The notes beneath the pieces are model-generated. The model worked only from the letters and a program-made list of their open reading frames with translations, did not search any database and was not told where the DNA came from. DNA of 64,000 nt, taken from NCBI GenBank assembly GCA_027603065.1, contig JADGJP010000030.1, positions 279,704 to 343,703 on the forward strand, given 5' to 3'. The DNA is from Geranomyces variabilis (taxonomy: Eukaryota; Chytridiomycota; Chytridiomycetes; Spizellomycetales; Powellomycetaceae). Below are positions 22,388-33,933 of this stretch, in pieces; the stretch's first letter is position 1; each line of letters starts with the position of its first letter. The translations under genes and the position numbers were made by a program.

Positions 22388-24339
22388 ATGACGAGCGCCC
22401 GCCAACACCACGGCCGGCACTCCAAACCACAACAACAACAGTCGGCACCGGCGCAGGACCTCCTTGCTTTCGGCTACGCATGTCGTCTGTTCCGCAACGA
22501 CGAGCTTGCCGCGCGACTGGAAACTGGCCGGCATTTGCTGCCTTGGGGTCACAGCGCGGACAGCACACATAACGCCCCGCTCATGATTGACAGGTAATAC
22601 GGCGTAGGGATGGGAGATGAGGGCGAGAGAGGTGGAACGATGTCAATAAGTGTAGAAGAAAACGAAACTCAAGGTGAACCGAAAAAAGTGGCGGACACCG
22701 GAATTTCAGCAACCTGCGTCTACAAAAGGCCAAAAAAGCGGCAGTAGAAGCTGGGTTTTTCAAAGCTTGAATGGATGGTGGTGGAAGCGGTACCTGCCAT
22801 CGCATACTAGCAAGAGGGTAGCTGGTGATTGGTTCCGTCAGGTATAACAATTACAGGCGCCAACATGAAGGCAATAGTCGCTCTCCCAACCTTCGAACTC
22901 TCACTCACAAAGTTACTGGCACTTGTTTGCCGGCACTGTATCTTTGCAACAAAAGATATGACGTGCGCAATCTCCTAGACAGCTTGTCAGACTTTGATGA
23001 GACGGCACACGAGGATGATCTTGAAGGAATCACAGCCGCGGAGACTGTTTGCGACTATGATATCGATGACAGCGGGGACGTTTTAGCCGCTGACACTGAG
23101 TGGAAGCAAGCGCTGGATGCAGAGCGCTTCCACGACGTCGACCCTGACGAAGAGGCTTTTCAGGCGATGGACGAGGCGGAACAAGCCGCGTTTTTGGGTA
23201 CGCTTCTTCCGGCCTTGTATGCCAGTTTTCATCGCGGTTTTCTATCGCGCATGGTGTCTCGATGCTCACACATTTTGACCTCGCGTAGAAGACAAACGGC
23301 AAGGGCCAGCGCGAACCGAGGATGGGTTCAACGCCCAGCGGTGGGAATATATCAATGCACCCGCACCACCACCAGACGAGGAAGTAACTGGTGCGCATAC
23401 TTCACTTTTTGTCAAAAATGGAAGTGCGAAAATCTTGGGAGGCGCTAATTGTATGTAAACGCAGACCTCGCACCACCTCCCAACCCCTTCGTTCTCAAAT
23501 ACCCCGCGCCACCGGGAATCGCGCCGCCGCACACCGAGCGGCTTGCAGCCATTATCGAAAAGACAGCAAAATTTATCAACGCTAGCGGCAACACGCAGAT
23601 GGAGTTTTTGGTTAAGGCCAAGCAAAGCGGAAACCCGGATTTCCGGTTTTTGGACGCAGATAGTGTTTTGCATCCTTACTACAAGCATGTGCGCAAGCTG
23701 GTAGGGACGGCGCTGGGTGGTTTGGACGCGTATGGGAGCGATAGCGATAGCGAGGATGGTAGTGGTGAAGAGGATGAAACTGGTGCGCAGGCGAGCGCGG
23801 CGAAAGGCGAGGAGGAGCCAGAAGAGATGCCGAACAAAGGTTCCGCAGAGGGCGTGGAGCCGCCACCACCGCCTCACACTGGTCTGCCACTAGCACCGGA
23901 ATTAGTCGCGCAGCCGTGGCTGCCGCCGCCACCATTACCATTACCACAGGCACCACTACTGCCGCAGCCCATCGACGACCCCACTTCGCAATCCCCACCT
24001 GCAGACCTCCGCGCCGTGATCGACAAACTCGCCCTTTTCGTCGCGCGCAACGGCGCCGAATTTGAATCCAAAGTCAAAGCCAAGAACCGCGACGATCCGC
24101 GCTTTTCTTTCTTGCTGCCGTGGAACAAGTGGCACGCGTATTACTCGCAGGTGCGGGATGATCATTTGAATGATCCGATGCTGAACCGCGACCCTGCGCA
24201 GGTGGCTGCGGCAGAGGAGGCGGAGCGGAATGCGAAGCGGGCAAGGGCAAAAGCGGCTTTGGAAAAGGTGCGCGCGGCGGCGGGCGGTGGCGGTGGGTCT
24301 GTGGAGTCAAAGCGGCGGAAACTATATCAAGAGCCGTAG
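22388..24339 (+). CDS. SWAP/SFSWAP-type splicing regulator with two SURP domains
   Basis: Suppressor-of-white-apricot family, nuclear regulators of alternative splicing. Exon 1 encodes [16 protein letters not shown] and ends APLMIDR. After a 362-nt intron (22594-22955) it continues [10 protein letters not shown], exactly the family's LMIDRYDVR-x-LL join. An acidic region follows. The first SURP module ([18 protein letters not shown] ... [18 protein letters not shown]) begins near 23520. After a Pro-rich linker, the second SURP ([17 protein letters not shown] ... [19 protein letters not shown]) begins near 24010. The C-terminus is basic (ESKRRKLYQ). Arg/Ser-rich repeats of animal SFSWAP are absent. 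Two further introns near 23200-23290 and 23392-23464 are less certain. Confidence 0.88.
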
Positions 24340-24487
24340 ATTGGAGGGCTTCACGCATATGCGTCCATTTGCAAAATCTCCCATTGTTTCAATGCTGAGA
24401 ATTTTGGATTGTAACATGCAGTCTACATCTAAGGGCCCAAGACCCCTTCACACATGCCGCGGGAAAGTGAACTAGTCGAAATATATC

Positions 24488-25528
24488 CTACTTCTTGTAC
24501 GTGTAGAATCCCCTTCCGACTTTCTTGCCCAAAAATCCAGCGTCGACGTACTTGACAAGCAACGGTGCAGGGCGGTACTTGTCATCGCCGAGCTGCACAT
24601 GCAGGACCTTCATGATCGCAAGGCAGGTGTCAAGGCCAATGAAGTCGGCAAGCGTCAGCGGGCCCATGGGCACGTTGGTGCCAAGCTTCATCGTTGTATC
24701 AATGTCCTCGCGTGTTCCGACATTCTGGAAAATGCAAGGAAAGGGCAGATCAGGGTCGGTTCGCGACGTGCTAAGCGCTGCACTCAATGCTTACGTCCTG
24801 GAGGGCAAAGACTGCCTCGTTGATATACGGCATCAAGATGCGGTTGGCAATGAACCCCGGCATGTCGTTGGACTGCGTGGTTGTCTTGCCCATAGCATGG
24901 GCCAAGCTCAAGGTCGTGTCAAGCGTCTCCTTCGACGTCGCCAGTCCCGGAATAATCTCCACCAGCTTCATGACGGGAACAGGGTTCATAAAGTGCATGC
25001 CAATAACCTTGTCCGCGCGCTTGGTTGCTGCCGCAATCTTTGTGATGCTGATAGACGAGGTGTTGGAAGCGAGAATCGCGTGCTTAGGCGTGATTTGGTC
25101 CAGGCTGGCAAACAGCTCGCGCTTGAGGACGGGGTTCTCGGTCACAGCCTCGATGGCAATGTCGACGTCGTGGAAATCTTTGATTTCGGATGTGACGCTG
25201 ATACGGCTTTTGGTCTCGTTGGCTTCTTCTTCGGTGATTTTGCCCTTAAGCACGTCCTTTTTCAGAAGCAGGTCTGGCACCCGGCAAAGGAGATGTTAGA
25301 AGGAGAACGTTAGAGCGTCGGCAAAGCATTGACATCATGCAATAGCCAGGTTCACCCACCAACAAACTTAATGCCGCGCTCGACCTGCGCCTTATTGGCA
25401 TCGAGCAACAGCACAGGCAGTTTGGACACATGAGCTGCCACCAGACTGATGCCCACACCCATCTGGCCAGCACCAACTACACCGACCCGCTTTACACCGT
25501 GCGAGGCATCTGAGGAGGCTGCGCTCAT
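24488..25528 (-). CDS. Short-chain 3-hydroxyacyl-CoA (3-hydroxybutyryl-CoA) dehydrogenase
   Basis: NAD-dependent oxidation of 3-hydroxyacyl-CoA in fatty-acid or amino-acid breakdown. Rossmann motif [19 protein letters not shown] lies near the start, then [35 protein letters not shown] and the catalytic segment [18 protein letters not shown] with His and Asn. [19 protein letters not shown] is the family signature, and the C-terminal domain ends [18 protein letters not shown] ... [10 protein letters not shown]. Two introns are inferred (about 24725-24796 and 25270-25360). There is no clear mitochondrial presequence or PTS1, so the compartment is open. Confidence 0.95.
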
Positions 25529-25926
25529 CTGTTTGAGTAGGGAGAGGGACCACTCAGCTTCGTTGTATTTTCTCGTCTTTATTGCCCACGCTCTAGGTCT
25601 TCACGTACCGCCCGCAACGACATTTGACGGAACTGCGTTGTTGCCTGACCGGCCCCTCGACGTGCGGCTGAGATCATCATTGTGGTTGTGTGCTGTATGC
25701 TGGTGCTTGTTGCAGCTGCCGTTGTATGCTAACGCGAGGGCGAAACTTCAGCAAGAGGCGCGGCCGAAAGACTCGGACGAGAACTTGGAAAGGAGCGCTC
25801 GCGCAGACAAGATCGCAGCGATCGCATCCTCCCCGTACCGTCCCCAACCTCACCTCTGCTCTCCTTATACCCCTCCCCCGGCCCGCGCGCGAGAGATCAA
25901 GAGAGCGAGAAGAGAGAGGCGCAACA
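25529..25926. other. Divergent intergenic region
   Basis: 398 bp between the dehydrogenase and the coiled-coil gene. A CT-rich run and a GA-rich stretch (25888-25922) precede the coiled-coil gene's ATG. No gene seen. Confidence 0.5.
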
Positions 25927-28005
25927 ATGATCCGTCGCGCCCACCAAGCCTCCTCGTCTACAGGCGGCGACCGAGACCGCGCCAGCAGCCAAACCAAAGA
26001 AAACGAACCCTCTCCGCTTGAGAAGGCCGACCGTGAGCTTGCTGCAAAGCTCGCGGGACTCAGCGATCCACGCCCGGCAACTACGGCTCGTAAAGGTCAC
26101 GGCACTGCTATCGCCGGGCGAAAACCGTCGCGCAACGAGGAGTACAAGGCGTGGAAGGTTAGAGGATAATCAAAGCCAAGCCCTCTTTAGCGCTTGCGCG
26201 TCCGGTCCCTCCTAGCGTCCCCGCGCGTTAAACGGTTCTTTGTTGCGCAAACTGCCTCGATCTGATGTTTGCTGTTACCCGTTTCTGCAGGAGACGCGTG
26301 ACTCGGCCAAGTATGCGCTGCCGCGGGTCAACCCGAACGTCAGCAAGGTTTGCTCCGTGACCGCTTCCTGCTTCATTTGAGCCTTCAGCTATGTCCTTAC
26401 TTTTGAAAATGGTTCTTCTTCTCTCGTTGTATGATATAGGCGACGACACTGAACGCCGCGCTTGGAAAGGGAAGGACGTCGAAGAACAGCAGCGTAAGTT
26501 CTCAGAGGCCGGAGAAGGCGGCGACAACTTCGCTGACAGTAGCCGCTTAGGTTACTGAGAGTGAGTCGTCATTGGGAGTCGCAAGACAAACACGATCCAG
26601 ATCGTGGCGGGAGAAGGTGCGACCTGGGGACCGTGAAAATGAGCTCTGGCGATGTGCTAATATAATCACACGTCTTGGTCTCTTAGGAGGATGATGACGA
26701 GTTTGACCCGTCCCTGCTGGATGTCCCTAATGTCCGTGGGCTACTGGACTTGCTGGACGTGCCCTCTACACAAGAAAGCAACCTGTCGCAGAGCTCCCTG
26801 CTCAGCAGCATTTCCTCCAGCTCCACTGTTCTCAAAAATGGGCCCATCGCTCGCCTCCAACGCGCGCTGGCCGCACGAAACAGCGACATCGAATCCCTGC
26901 ACGCCCGTCTCGCTAACCAAACCTCGCGAGCAGAACGGGCCGAGCTCGAAGCCGAAAGCCGCAGGCGTGATGCAGACGAGGCGCGAGCGCGGACGACCGA
27001 GCTCGCGGGACTGTTGGACGAAGCCGAAAATGAAATGACCGCGCAAAGCGACATGGTCGCGGAGCTGCAGCTGCAGCTTGCGCGGGTAAAGAAGGAGGCT
27101 CGGACTGCGGGTAAGAGGGTTGCGGAGCTTGAGGCCGACATGGAGGAGGAGTTTGGCCGGTGCAAAGCGGTTGTTAAGGCGTTTGCGAGCCTGTTTTGGG
27201 ATACCCTTGGCGACGGCGCGGATGTGAGTGGAATCATCAAGAACAAGTCATACGAAGAAATTTTGCAACTTGCGCAGACACGAGCGGTGGAGTTCAAGGT
27301 GCGCCAGCAGCAAGTACACGCGGAGCACAACGAGCTCGAGGCACAAGTCGCGTCCGTTCGAAATTACCTGCAGAGCATCAACTCTGATATCCAGAAGTCG
27401 CCGGCATCCTCGCTGGTTGATGCCGTCCACCACGCAATCGAAGAGCGCAACGCAATCATCTCCCAAATTCGTGACGAAACCACCGCTCTCACGACCGAGC
27501 TCGCAGACGCGCGCGCGCGCACCCACGAGGACCAAGCCACCGCGGCGGCCCTGAGCCAGCAAAACGACGAACTTACCGAAGCGCTCACGACGCTGGAAAC
27601 TGACCTCGTTACGGCCGAAGAGCGCGGACAGGAACTGGAGACCGTCGCGCAGCGTAAAGAAGACCTGCAGACATTGGTGATGTCGCAGGATTTGGACATG
27701 TTGATTCTCCGAGGAGAGCTCGAACGCGTCGTGGCGCGCGTCGCTGAATTGGAGACTGCGCTTGCGTCGGCGCTGGATGAGAATGAGATGCTGGCGTCGG
27801 CGGCGAAAATTGGGCTGCACGAGGACAGTGGCGTGGGTCTTATGAACAGCGACGGGACGTTCAACGACCATGACGACGACGACGAGACCCCGCCTAGCCC
27901 GTGCGCGCGGAGCCCTGCCAGTGCGAATGCGGTTCTGCGTATGCAATGTGAGTTCGTGTTTTCTCGTTTACAAGTTTCAGTCCCACGCTTTTGCTCATTT
28001 CAGAA
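25927..28005 (+). CDS. Coiled-coil protein of unknown function
   Basis: I do not recognise the family. The N-terminus is short, basic and disordered (MIRRAHQASSS, then GRKPSRNEEYKAWK), followed by several small exons (ETRDSAKYALPRVNPNVSK, ATTLNAALGKGRTSKNSS) and the acidic EDDDEFDPSLLDVPNVRGLLDLLD. From about 26850 to 27800 there are roughly 300 residues of heptad-rich, Ala/Glu/Arg-rich coiled coil, broken near FASLFWDTLGDGADVSG. The tail is acidic and Ser/Pro-rich. A donor at 27948 and acceptor at 28003 would create a TAA; reading through ends at 28030. The architecture recalls cytoskeletal or spindle-pole scaffold proteins, but that is only an analogy. Confidence 0.65.
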
Positions 28006-29051
28006 CTGTTTAGCGTCGTCCCCCGTTTGAATCACCAAAACAGCAAACCATGTGGAATAAACGAGAAAGACGGTTAATTTGCAGTGACCCGATGGATTGG
28101 GACAAATAACAACACTCAGACTTTTGAGAGCGTAATAACGGGACGGCGAAAATTGGCGTTTGTCTTGGGAGGTCGGCAAATCGGGATTGAAGGAGGGCAG
28201 CACCACATAACCGCACACACAAGTATATACCTTTCGCTCCTTCCTGTCTTTTCTTCTTCCTCCCCCTTGTACAAAACATTAATATTAAAGACAGCGTTTT
28301 TGAAAATAACACACACGGCTTTGTGATACTGGAACGGAAGGAGTCAATTTGTTTTGGACAGCTTATGGCCGCACGCGGGTGAGCCCTGTTTATCTCGCAC
28401 ACCTTTCCACCAACCCCAGCAACACCTACCTGCATGGTGGGTCGCATCGAAAGAAAAGATACGTGGAATAAAAGCAACGACCATGTAAGTTAACCATGTC
28501 GATGACAATCGAACAAATGCCGATGTGACGAATTCGCGGTTTCCAGCGAAAACCGACAATTTTTCGTTTTGTCGGTCTCAGACCCGCAGCGAAGTGGCAA
28601 ATGAAGGGTCTCTCGCTGCTAAGGTCGACATGACAACAGTACCGGCGATAAGTTAGTAACTTTGGCAAACGCATCCTACACTGCCCGTTGAAAGTTGAAT
28701 TTTGGCATTTTGAAAAAGCGGCAACTGACATTGGGAACTTCCGGTTTCTAGTTGCGGTAAGTCACTTGCACAATGCGCGATACGTGGATGCGCTGCTATC
28801 CGTACAATGTGCAAACGCATTTAAGCGGAATCAACCCGTTCATTAGCTTCAGACTACTGTCTGGAAACAGTATTCAACCGCTTGCGAAATACACAGAGCT
28901 CGCCCATGGGGCTGGAGAGAATTCTCTTGTACGATGAATCTCTCTGTTATGGTATTTACACCAACAACAATTTTTTCACCTGCTGAACTATTTTCTTAAG
29001 CGCAGGCTATTCGTGTAAGAAGAGAGCAGAGCCCATGTATGAGTCACCTTT
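28006..29051. other. Gene-poor convergent interval
   Basis: About 1 kb with higher A/T content than its neighbours and no frame supported by splice sites or domains. It lies between the 3' ends of the coiled-coil gene and the TTLL gene. Confidence 0.5.
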
Positions 29052-31420
29052 TTATTTTTTTTGACAGCTCACCCGCCCCGCTCTCACAAAACACACCTTT
29101 CCAACCGTCAACGGCGCATCACCCGCCGACGACAGCTGCGCTGTGGTCGCGTCGAACGGAAATATGCGCGTGAGCCGGCCGACGTTTACGCGTGATGTTG
29201 GTAGTTGCGCAGCTGGGGGTTTCTTTCTGCGCGTGGTGTTGCTGGTTGATGGTGGGCGGGATGGCGGGGAGCGTTGTTTCTCTGGAGCGGAGCGGCAACG
29301 GGTTTTCGAGTTCGCAGCGCCGGCCTGGTGGTGAGCAAGTTTCAGGTCATGAAAAAAAACACAGCCGTTCGCTCTTTCTGCTTCACCGCCGCAGCCCCAT
29401 TATCGCCTACGAACGCATTTCTGGTGCTCCCAAACATCACGAAAACTTACATGCGCCTCCGCCAACGCAACCTCGCCGTCCGTGACGCCAACGAGATCAA
29501 TGATGTCTTTGATTAACGGCTTGAGTCAAATGTTAAAGTCAGAATCTGTGAAAAAAACCGAAACGCCGCAATGATGGGACGACAGACCACACACCTTCTT
29601 AACCTCGTCATCCACGTCCGTGCCAAGCGAAAGCGCGGGGCCAAAGTTTACTTCTAATCTCACACAAGATAACTTGGTAGTTAGTCATTTGAGCGGAAAG
29701 ACGTGATAGTCTCCGCGACACGGGCATTTTTACCAAGCAGCCATGGCTTCATCGCATCATCAAGCAAAATATCTGTTGAACACAAAAACACACCAGGAAG
29801 TTTCAGTGGATTTGTCCCAGTGCTTTCAGACCTCTTGCCGGAAGAGATCACGAGTGGAGGGAAGTGAAGATGGATACAAGCGGTTTGCAAAACTGCCTGG
29901 TTCTTTTTTGTTTTTCTTAACCCACCAAACCCGTACAATTCAAAGCACCCGTCAGGCACTGCGGGGACCTCAGCCGCGACAGGCAGTAGCGTCGCAATAA
30001 TCGTGCCCTGTATCCTGAACAGAAAACAAAAGTCAACAAAAACATAAATCTCCACATCTCCACCACCACCACTACTCTTTCCTTTTTCACTCACCTTCTC
30101 CAAACCCGCTCATAATCCATCCCCATATTCTCAAACCACGCACGCAGCCGCGCAAACGTCCACCGACAACCGGAGCCAATCTCGTCTTTCTCGTCCTCGA
30201 GCCATGGTGAGTGTTTGTTGATGGACGTGTTGGTGAGGTGTGCGTAGACGTCGTGGCTGGTTGTCGTATATGGGACCTTTTCGAAGGGCGAGAATAAGAG
30301 AGAGAGAGCGAGCGTGTGAGTGTGCGCGTTAATGTGATAGATGTAAAGTATACACGGGCGTTATACCGTTGCGAACCGTGCGAGTCCTTCAGTGTTGAGG
30401 TAGATGACAAGTGGGTTGTAAGACCGGACCACAACGTAGCTGAAATATAAAAAGAAAGGCGCCGAGACAGAGTCAGAAGTGCGAAAATAACCAGCCGGAC
30501 GGATAATACGTAGATTCCTTACCATCGCATGTCAAACTTTGGGGGAACACAATAAATAAGATGCAGCCAATTGAGACCACTGTATCATCTCCTTGCTTTC
30601 CACCGTTTCCGACGCCGGTGTCCATACCTTGTATCCCGAAATCAGCAACGGATTCGCAATATATCGCTGCAAAACCGCACTAAAGAAAGTGGCGAAACAA
30701 GCGAAAGGACGCCAAGATTGGAGAGAAACAGTGAGACAGAGAAAAACGATCCGCAAGAAAAGACACATGAGCGTGATGCCTATCTGCCTGGGAGCTCACC
30801 TGCAATCATACATCAACTCGCCCAAATTCCTAAACACAAATATCCCCCTTCCACGACTCGCATCCGCGGGTTTGCAAATCCACAACGCTCCGCCATTTCG
30901 ACCACCACCTCTTCCACCTCCACCACCATTTTCCTCCTCACCCGCATAGACATTCACAAATTTGACATAATCATTCGGCAGCGCAAATGTCTCTGGCACA
31001 AAATCGTACATGCCTGCGCCGTAAATGCCGCGCATGGTGCGCAAAAGACGATACAGCGAGTCTTTGCGTGTGAGGGCAGAGGTTTTTGGGAAATGGTTCA
31101 GGCGTTGCCAGGGCGTGCAGGATTCGTAGTCGCTTTTGCGGAAACGGGAGCCTTGTGGGGGGCAAGAAGAAACGACCGGCATCCCAGAGTCAACGGTCTT
31201 TGTGTGTGTATTGCAATGCTGCTTTCGATGAAGAGGGGCAGTTTTTACCTTTCCACCATAGATTCCAATACGGGCTTTCGCCTTCGACGTACGGCAGCCA
31301 TCCATTCGCCTCGAGCACGTCGCGCACAGCCTGCGGACCCGTCTCGGCTATGATGTAGTAGCGACAGTAGTGGCTACTGCCAGCGGCAATATCGTCGGCA
31401 AAGGCGGCCGCGGCAGCCAT
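29052..31420 (-). CDS. Tubulin-tyrosine-ligase-like protein (TTLL2-like)
   Basis: TTLL enzymes are ATP-grasp ligases that add amino acids to tubulin tails. Here ALWICKPADASRGRGIFVFR is the nucleotide-binding core. It is followed across introns by RYIANPLLISGYKFDMR, YVVVRSYNPLVIYLN, EGLARFATVPY and HLTNTSINKHS. Then come CFELYGF, DILLDDAMKPWLLE and VNFGPALSLGTDVDDEVKK, the acidic metal-binding end of the ATP-grasp fold. The N-terminus (residues 1-60) has ANGWLPYVEGESPYWNLWWKG. A final exon (about 29335-29052) has VGRLTRIFPFD. At least seven introns are inferred, so exon ends and the stop are uncertain. The block order is closest to TTLL2, a predicted polyglutamylase, rather than TTL itself. 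A vasohibin gene lies 25 kb away. Confidence 0.85.
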
Positions 31421-31661
31421 CGGACGGTGTAAAGGTAGGTCGGTTATCGTCCTGAGAGGCAGGGAATGAGAGAAACACGGGTTTTATACTTCCCCCACGT
31501 TTTCCGGCAGCTCGTGCTGCGCTTTGACAGGTGTTTGTTACCCGACTACACACTTCCCATGGTACGTAACCCACCAGTCCCGACAGCCAACACGAATTGG
31601 GAATATGAAATATATATGTAGTGTAGTTGATAAACAGCAGCAGAAGAAAAAAACAAACAAA

Positions 31662-33107
31662 TTACAGCGCTGCCTTGAACGGTTTGAGGGGCAGCTTTAG
31701 CCCTGGAGTGTGCTTTGCCGCAATGCTAATGGCCTCGATGTATTTGTTGGCTGAGGTGAAACGAAAGAAAACGAGGAGAAAAGTTAGCATTCCGCTATCA
31801 ATTTCAATACGAAAACAAACGGCGTTTCGTTACCATCGGTCTTGGACGGACGAGACGAAAGTACGGTACTGACCAGAGCGCGCATGTTTTCTAAGGACGA
31901 TCAAGTGGTCAGCCTTTGCACTTACTACTGATGTGCAGACCTCTGCCCAGCGGTCCTCTTCGACACTCACTAAATATGTCATCGTCGGTCCACGACGTCT
32001 TGCCAACCTCCATCTGAATAAAACCATCCGAGCTAGCCTCAAACTTTGTGACGGCCCGCAACGACGACATCATGGTAGGAATGTCATCCGAGACGGTTCC
32101 TATATAAGCAGGAAAGTGCGGTTGGTTTGAATGTTTTCCTTAATCTGTCTCCCAGCCGCCGCACTCGGGCACGGCTTTGTGTGAGGGACTTACCCTTCGC
32201 GGGACTAGGCATGAGGCCCTTGGGACCTAGCACGCGAGCAATTTTGATGACTTGTGGGAACATTTCCTTTGTGGAAAGAACTTTGTCGAAGCGGACTTTG
32301 CCAGCAAGAATCTAGTGGACACCGAATGAGAAAATGTCAGGTTAAGGGACACACACAAACCGCAGGCTTTTGCGCACTCGTACCTCCTGAATCAGATCCT
32401 CAGAGCCCACAATATGCGCGCCCAACCGCGTAGCCTCCTCCGCTTGCGGCCCCTTTATAAAGTGCAAAAAAAAAAGATTAGCAACTTAATGTCAGCCGGC
32501 CTCCCGTAACACTCAAGCTTGTTTCCCAAGGCAAATACCTTGGCAAAAACGAGGATAATCGACTTGTCCTCATCAGACACTTGTACAGGCAGCGCGACCT
32601 CGCCTCTCACTGGCCGCTGGCCCTCCTCAATCTTTGGCACCTGCACGTATGCCGAGACGACCTTGTCCTCGCCAAGACAGTATTTCTGGAAGCGATAAAA
32701 GAGCGGACATTCTCGTCAACCCTCAGCTTTATTGTCGTCTGTATCCTCTCCCCTCTGAAAGGACGTACGCGGAACACAGCGGCAGCGTCGGCAAAAGTAA
32801 TGTCCTCTTGGTTCTGCTGGGCTTTCAGCTTTTTCTTTTCCTTCAGATATCGTTTCCGGTCATAGTTCCGTGTCGTGAAGAGAAGATATGGGGATCGGCA
32901 AGCAAAGGATGGAGTTACTGTTGGCGTGCGGGTGGAGAGGAGCGCGGAAGGTCGGCTCCATGCGGCATTTGCTGTTGGTGCTGTTGATAATGATAACGCT
33001 GATCGCGTTGATGAAGCTGATGAAGATGAAGACGAGGTTGCTGAGCGCAATGCGCTGGCCAGCAGCATCGGTAGGCGTTGGCAGGGTGCTGTCGCTGTGA
33101 AAGCCAT
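31662..33107 (-). CDS. MRPL1: Mitochondrial large-subunit ribosomal protein uL1m
   Basis: L1-family protein of the mitoribosome stalk. The Ser/Ala/Arg-rich first 75 residues look like a mitochondrial presequence. Then come YDRKRYLKEKKKLKAQQNQ, a two-domain L1 fold with EVALPVQVSDEDKSIILVFAK, GAHIVGSEDLIQEILAGKVRFD, KIARVLGPKGLMPSPAKGTV (the L1 signature region) and FEASSDGFIQMEVGKTSW, ending TPGLKLPLKPFKAAL. The start at 33107 is the first ATG in frame. About six short introns are inferred, an intron density higher than in the neighbouring genes. Confidence 0.9.
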
Positions 33108-33933
33108 ATCGATCTTGAACGGGAATGGAGCGACGAGCGGACATGCGAAGGGAAGGACCAAATAGTGCAGTCACGTGAACGCACATGCTTTCTAGATCTA
33201 GCACAAGTCGCTTTCTCATTTTTTGACAGCTCAGCGTCAAACAACGACCATTCCACGTCCTTGAAAAAGCGTCACGTAGGCGCTGGTTAATCAGCGACGA
33301 GTAGATAGGTCTTATATACTTTGGCAGCGAGATTGCAGCATGTTTCCGTTCAACATTCATTCTCTTCTCTTTCCTCGCTTCTTTCCACCGCCAGCGTCAT
33401 GGGAATGACTGAATGATGAAGTGTCTTTGGCCGAAGAATGGGAACAGAAATCCGCCACAGCCACAGCCGAGCAAGGGTCTGGCTTTTCCCTTTTCCCTTT
33501 CTTCTCGCTCTTTCTCGTCTTGGCCTGGGCCCCATTCATTTTGCAAGGTTTGGTCGCCAACCGAAAAAAGGGCAACCAGCCGAAAGGGAAGCGCGTTTTT
33601 CTCGCAGTTGCGGCCGAGTTTCACCCTTCGAAAGAACACCGAAGAACACTGCGAGCCAATCGGCTGGCATTGGCGGCGTACTTACCGAGTTCTTGGCTTT
33701 CCGCGTTCTCGCTTCTTTGGTGCTTCCCAATTCCACGTTATTACAATTAATCCCAAAGGCGGCGGCGCAACCGGACAGCACGCCGAAAGGATCCAGGCAA
33801 AGGGAAAGCGATCCTGAATAATAGCTGCAATTCGTTTCCTCGGGGCATATAAAAGGCTGGGGCCCGCCATGGACCGCCTTCTTCTTGATCACCCGCTGCT
33901 TATTATCCTGTCTCCTCCCATCAACACCAGAGC
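33108..33933. promoter_or_regulatory. Upstream region of the homeobox gene
   Basis: 826 bp with CT-rich tracts and overlapping short frames but no supported gene. A TATAAAAG box at 33848-33855 lies 79 bp before the homeobox ATG and is the clearest core-promoter element in this part. Confidence 0.55.

Noticed and set aside
29143-29334. Plus-strand ORF at the 3' end of the TTLL gene
   Set aside because: The minus strand carries a frame-consistent TTLL exon (VGRLTRIFPFD) with matching acceptor phase, so the plus frame is its shadow.
33421-33750. Membrane-protein-like ORF upstream of the homeobox gene
   Set aside because: The hydrophobic stretch arises from a CT-rich tract; three overlapping frames are open here and none has a domain.
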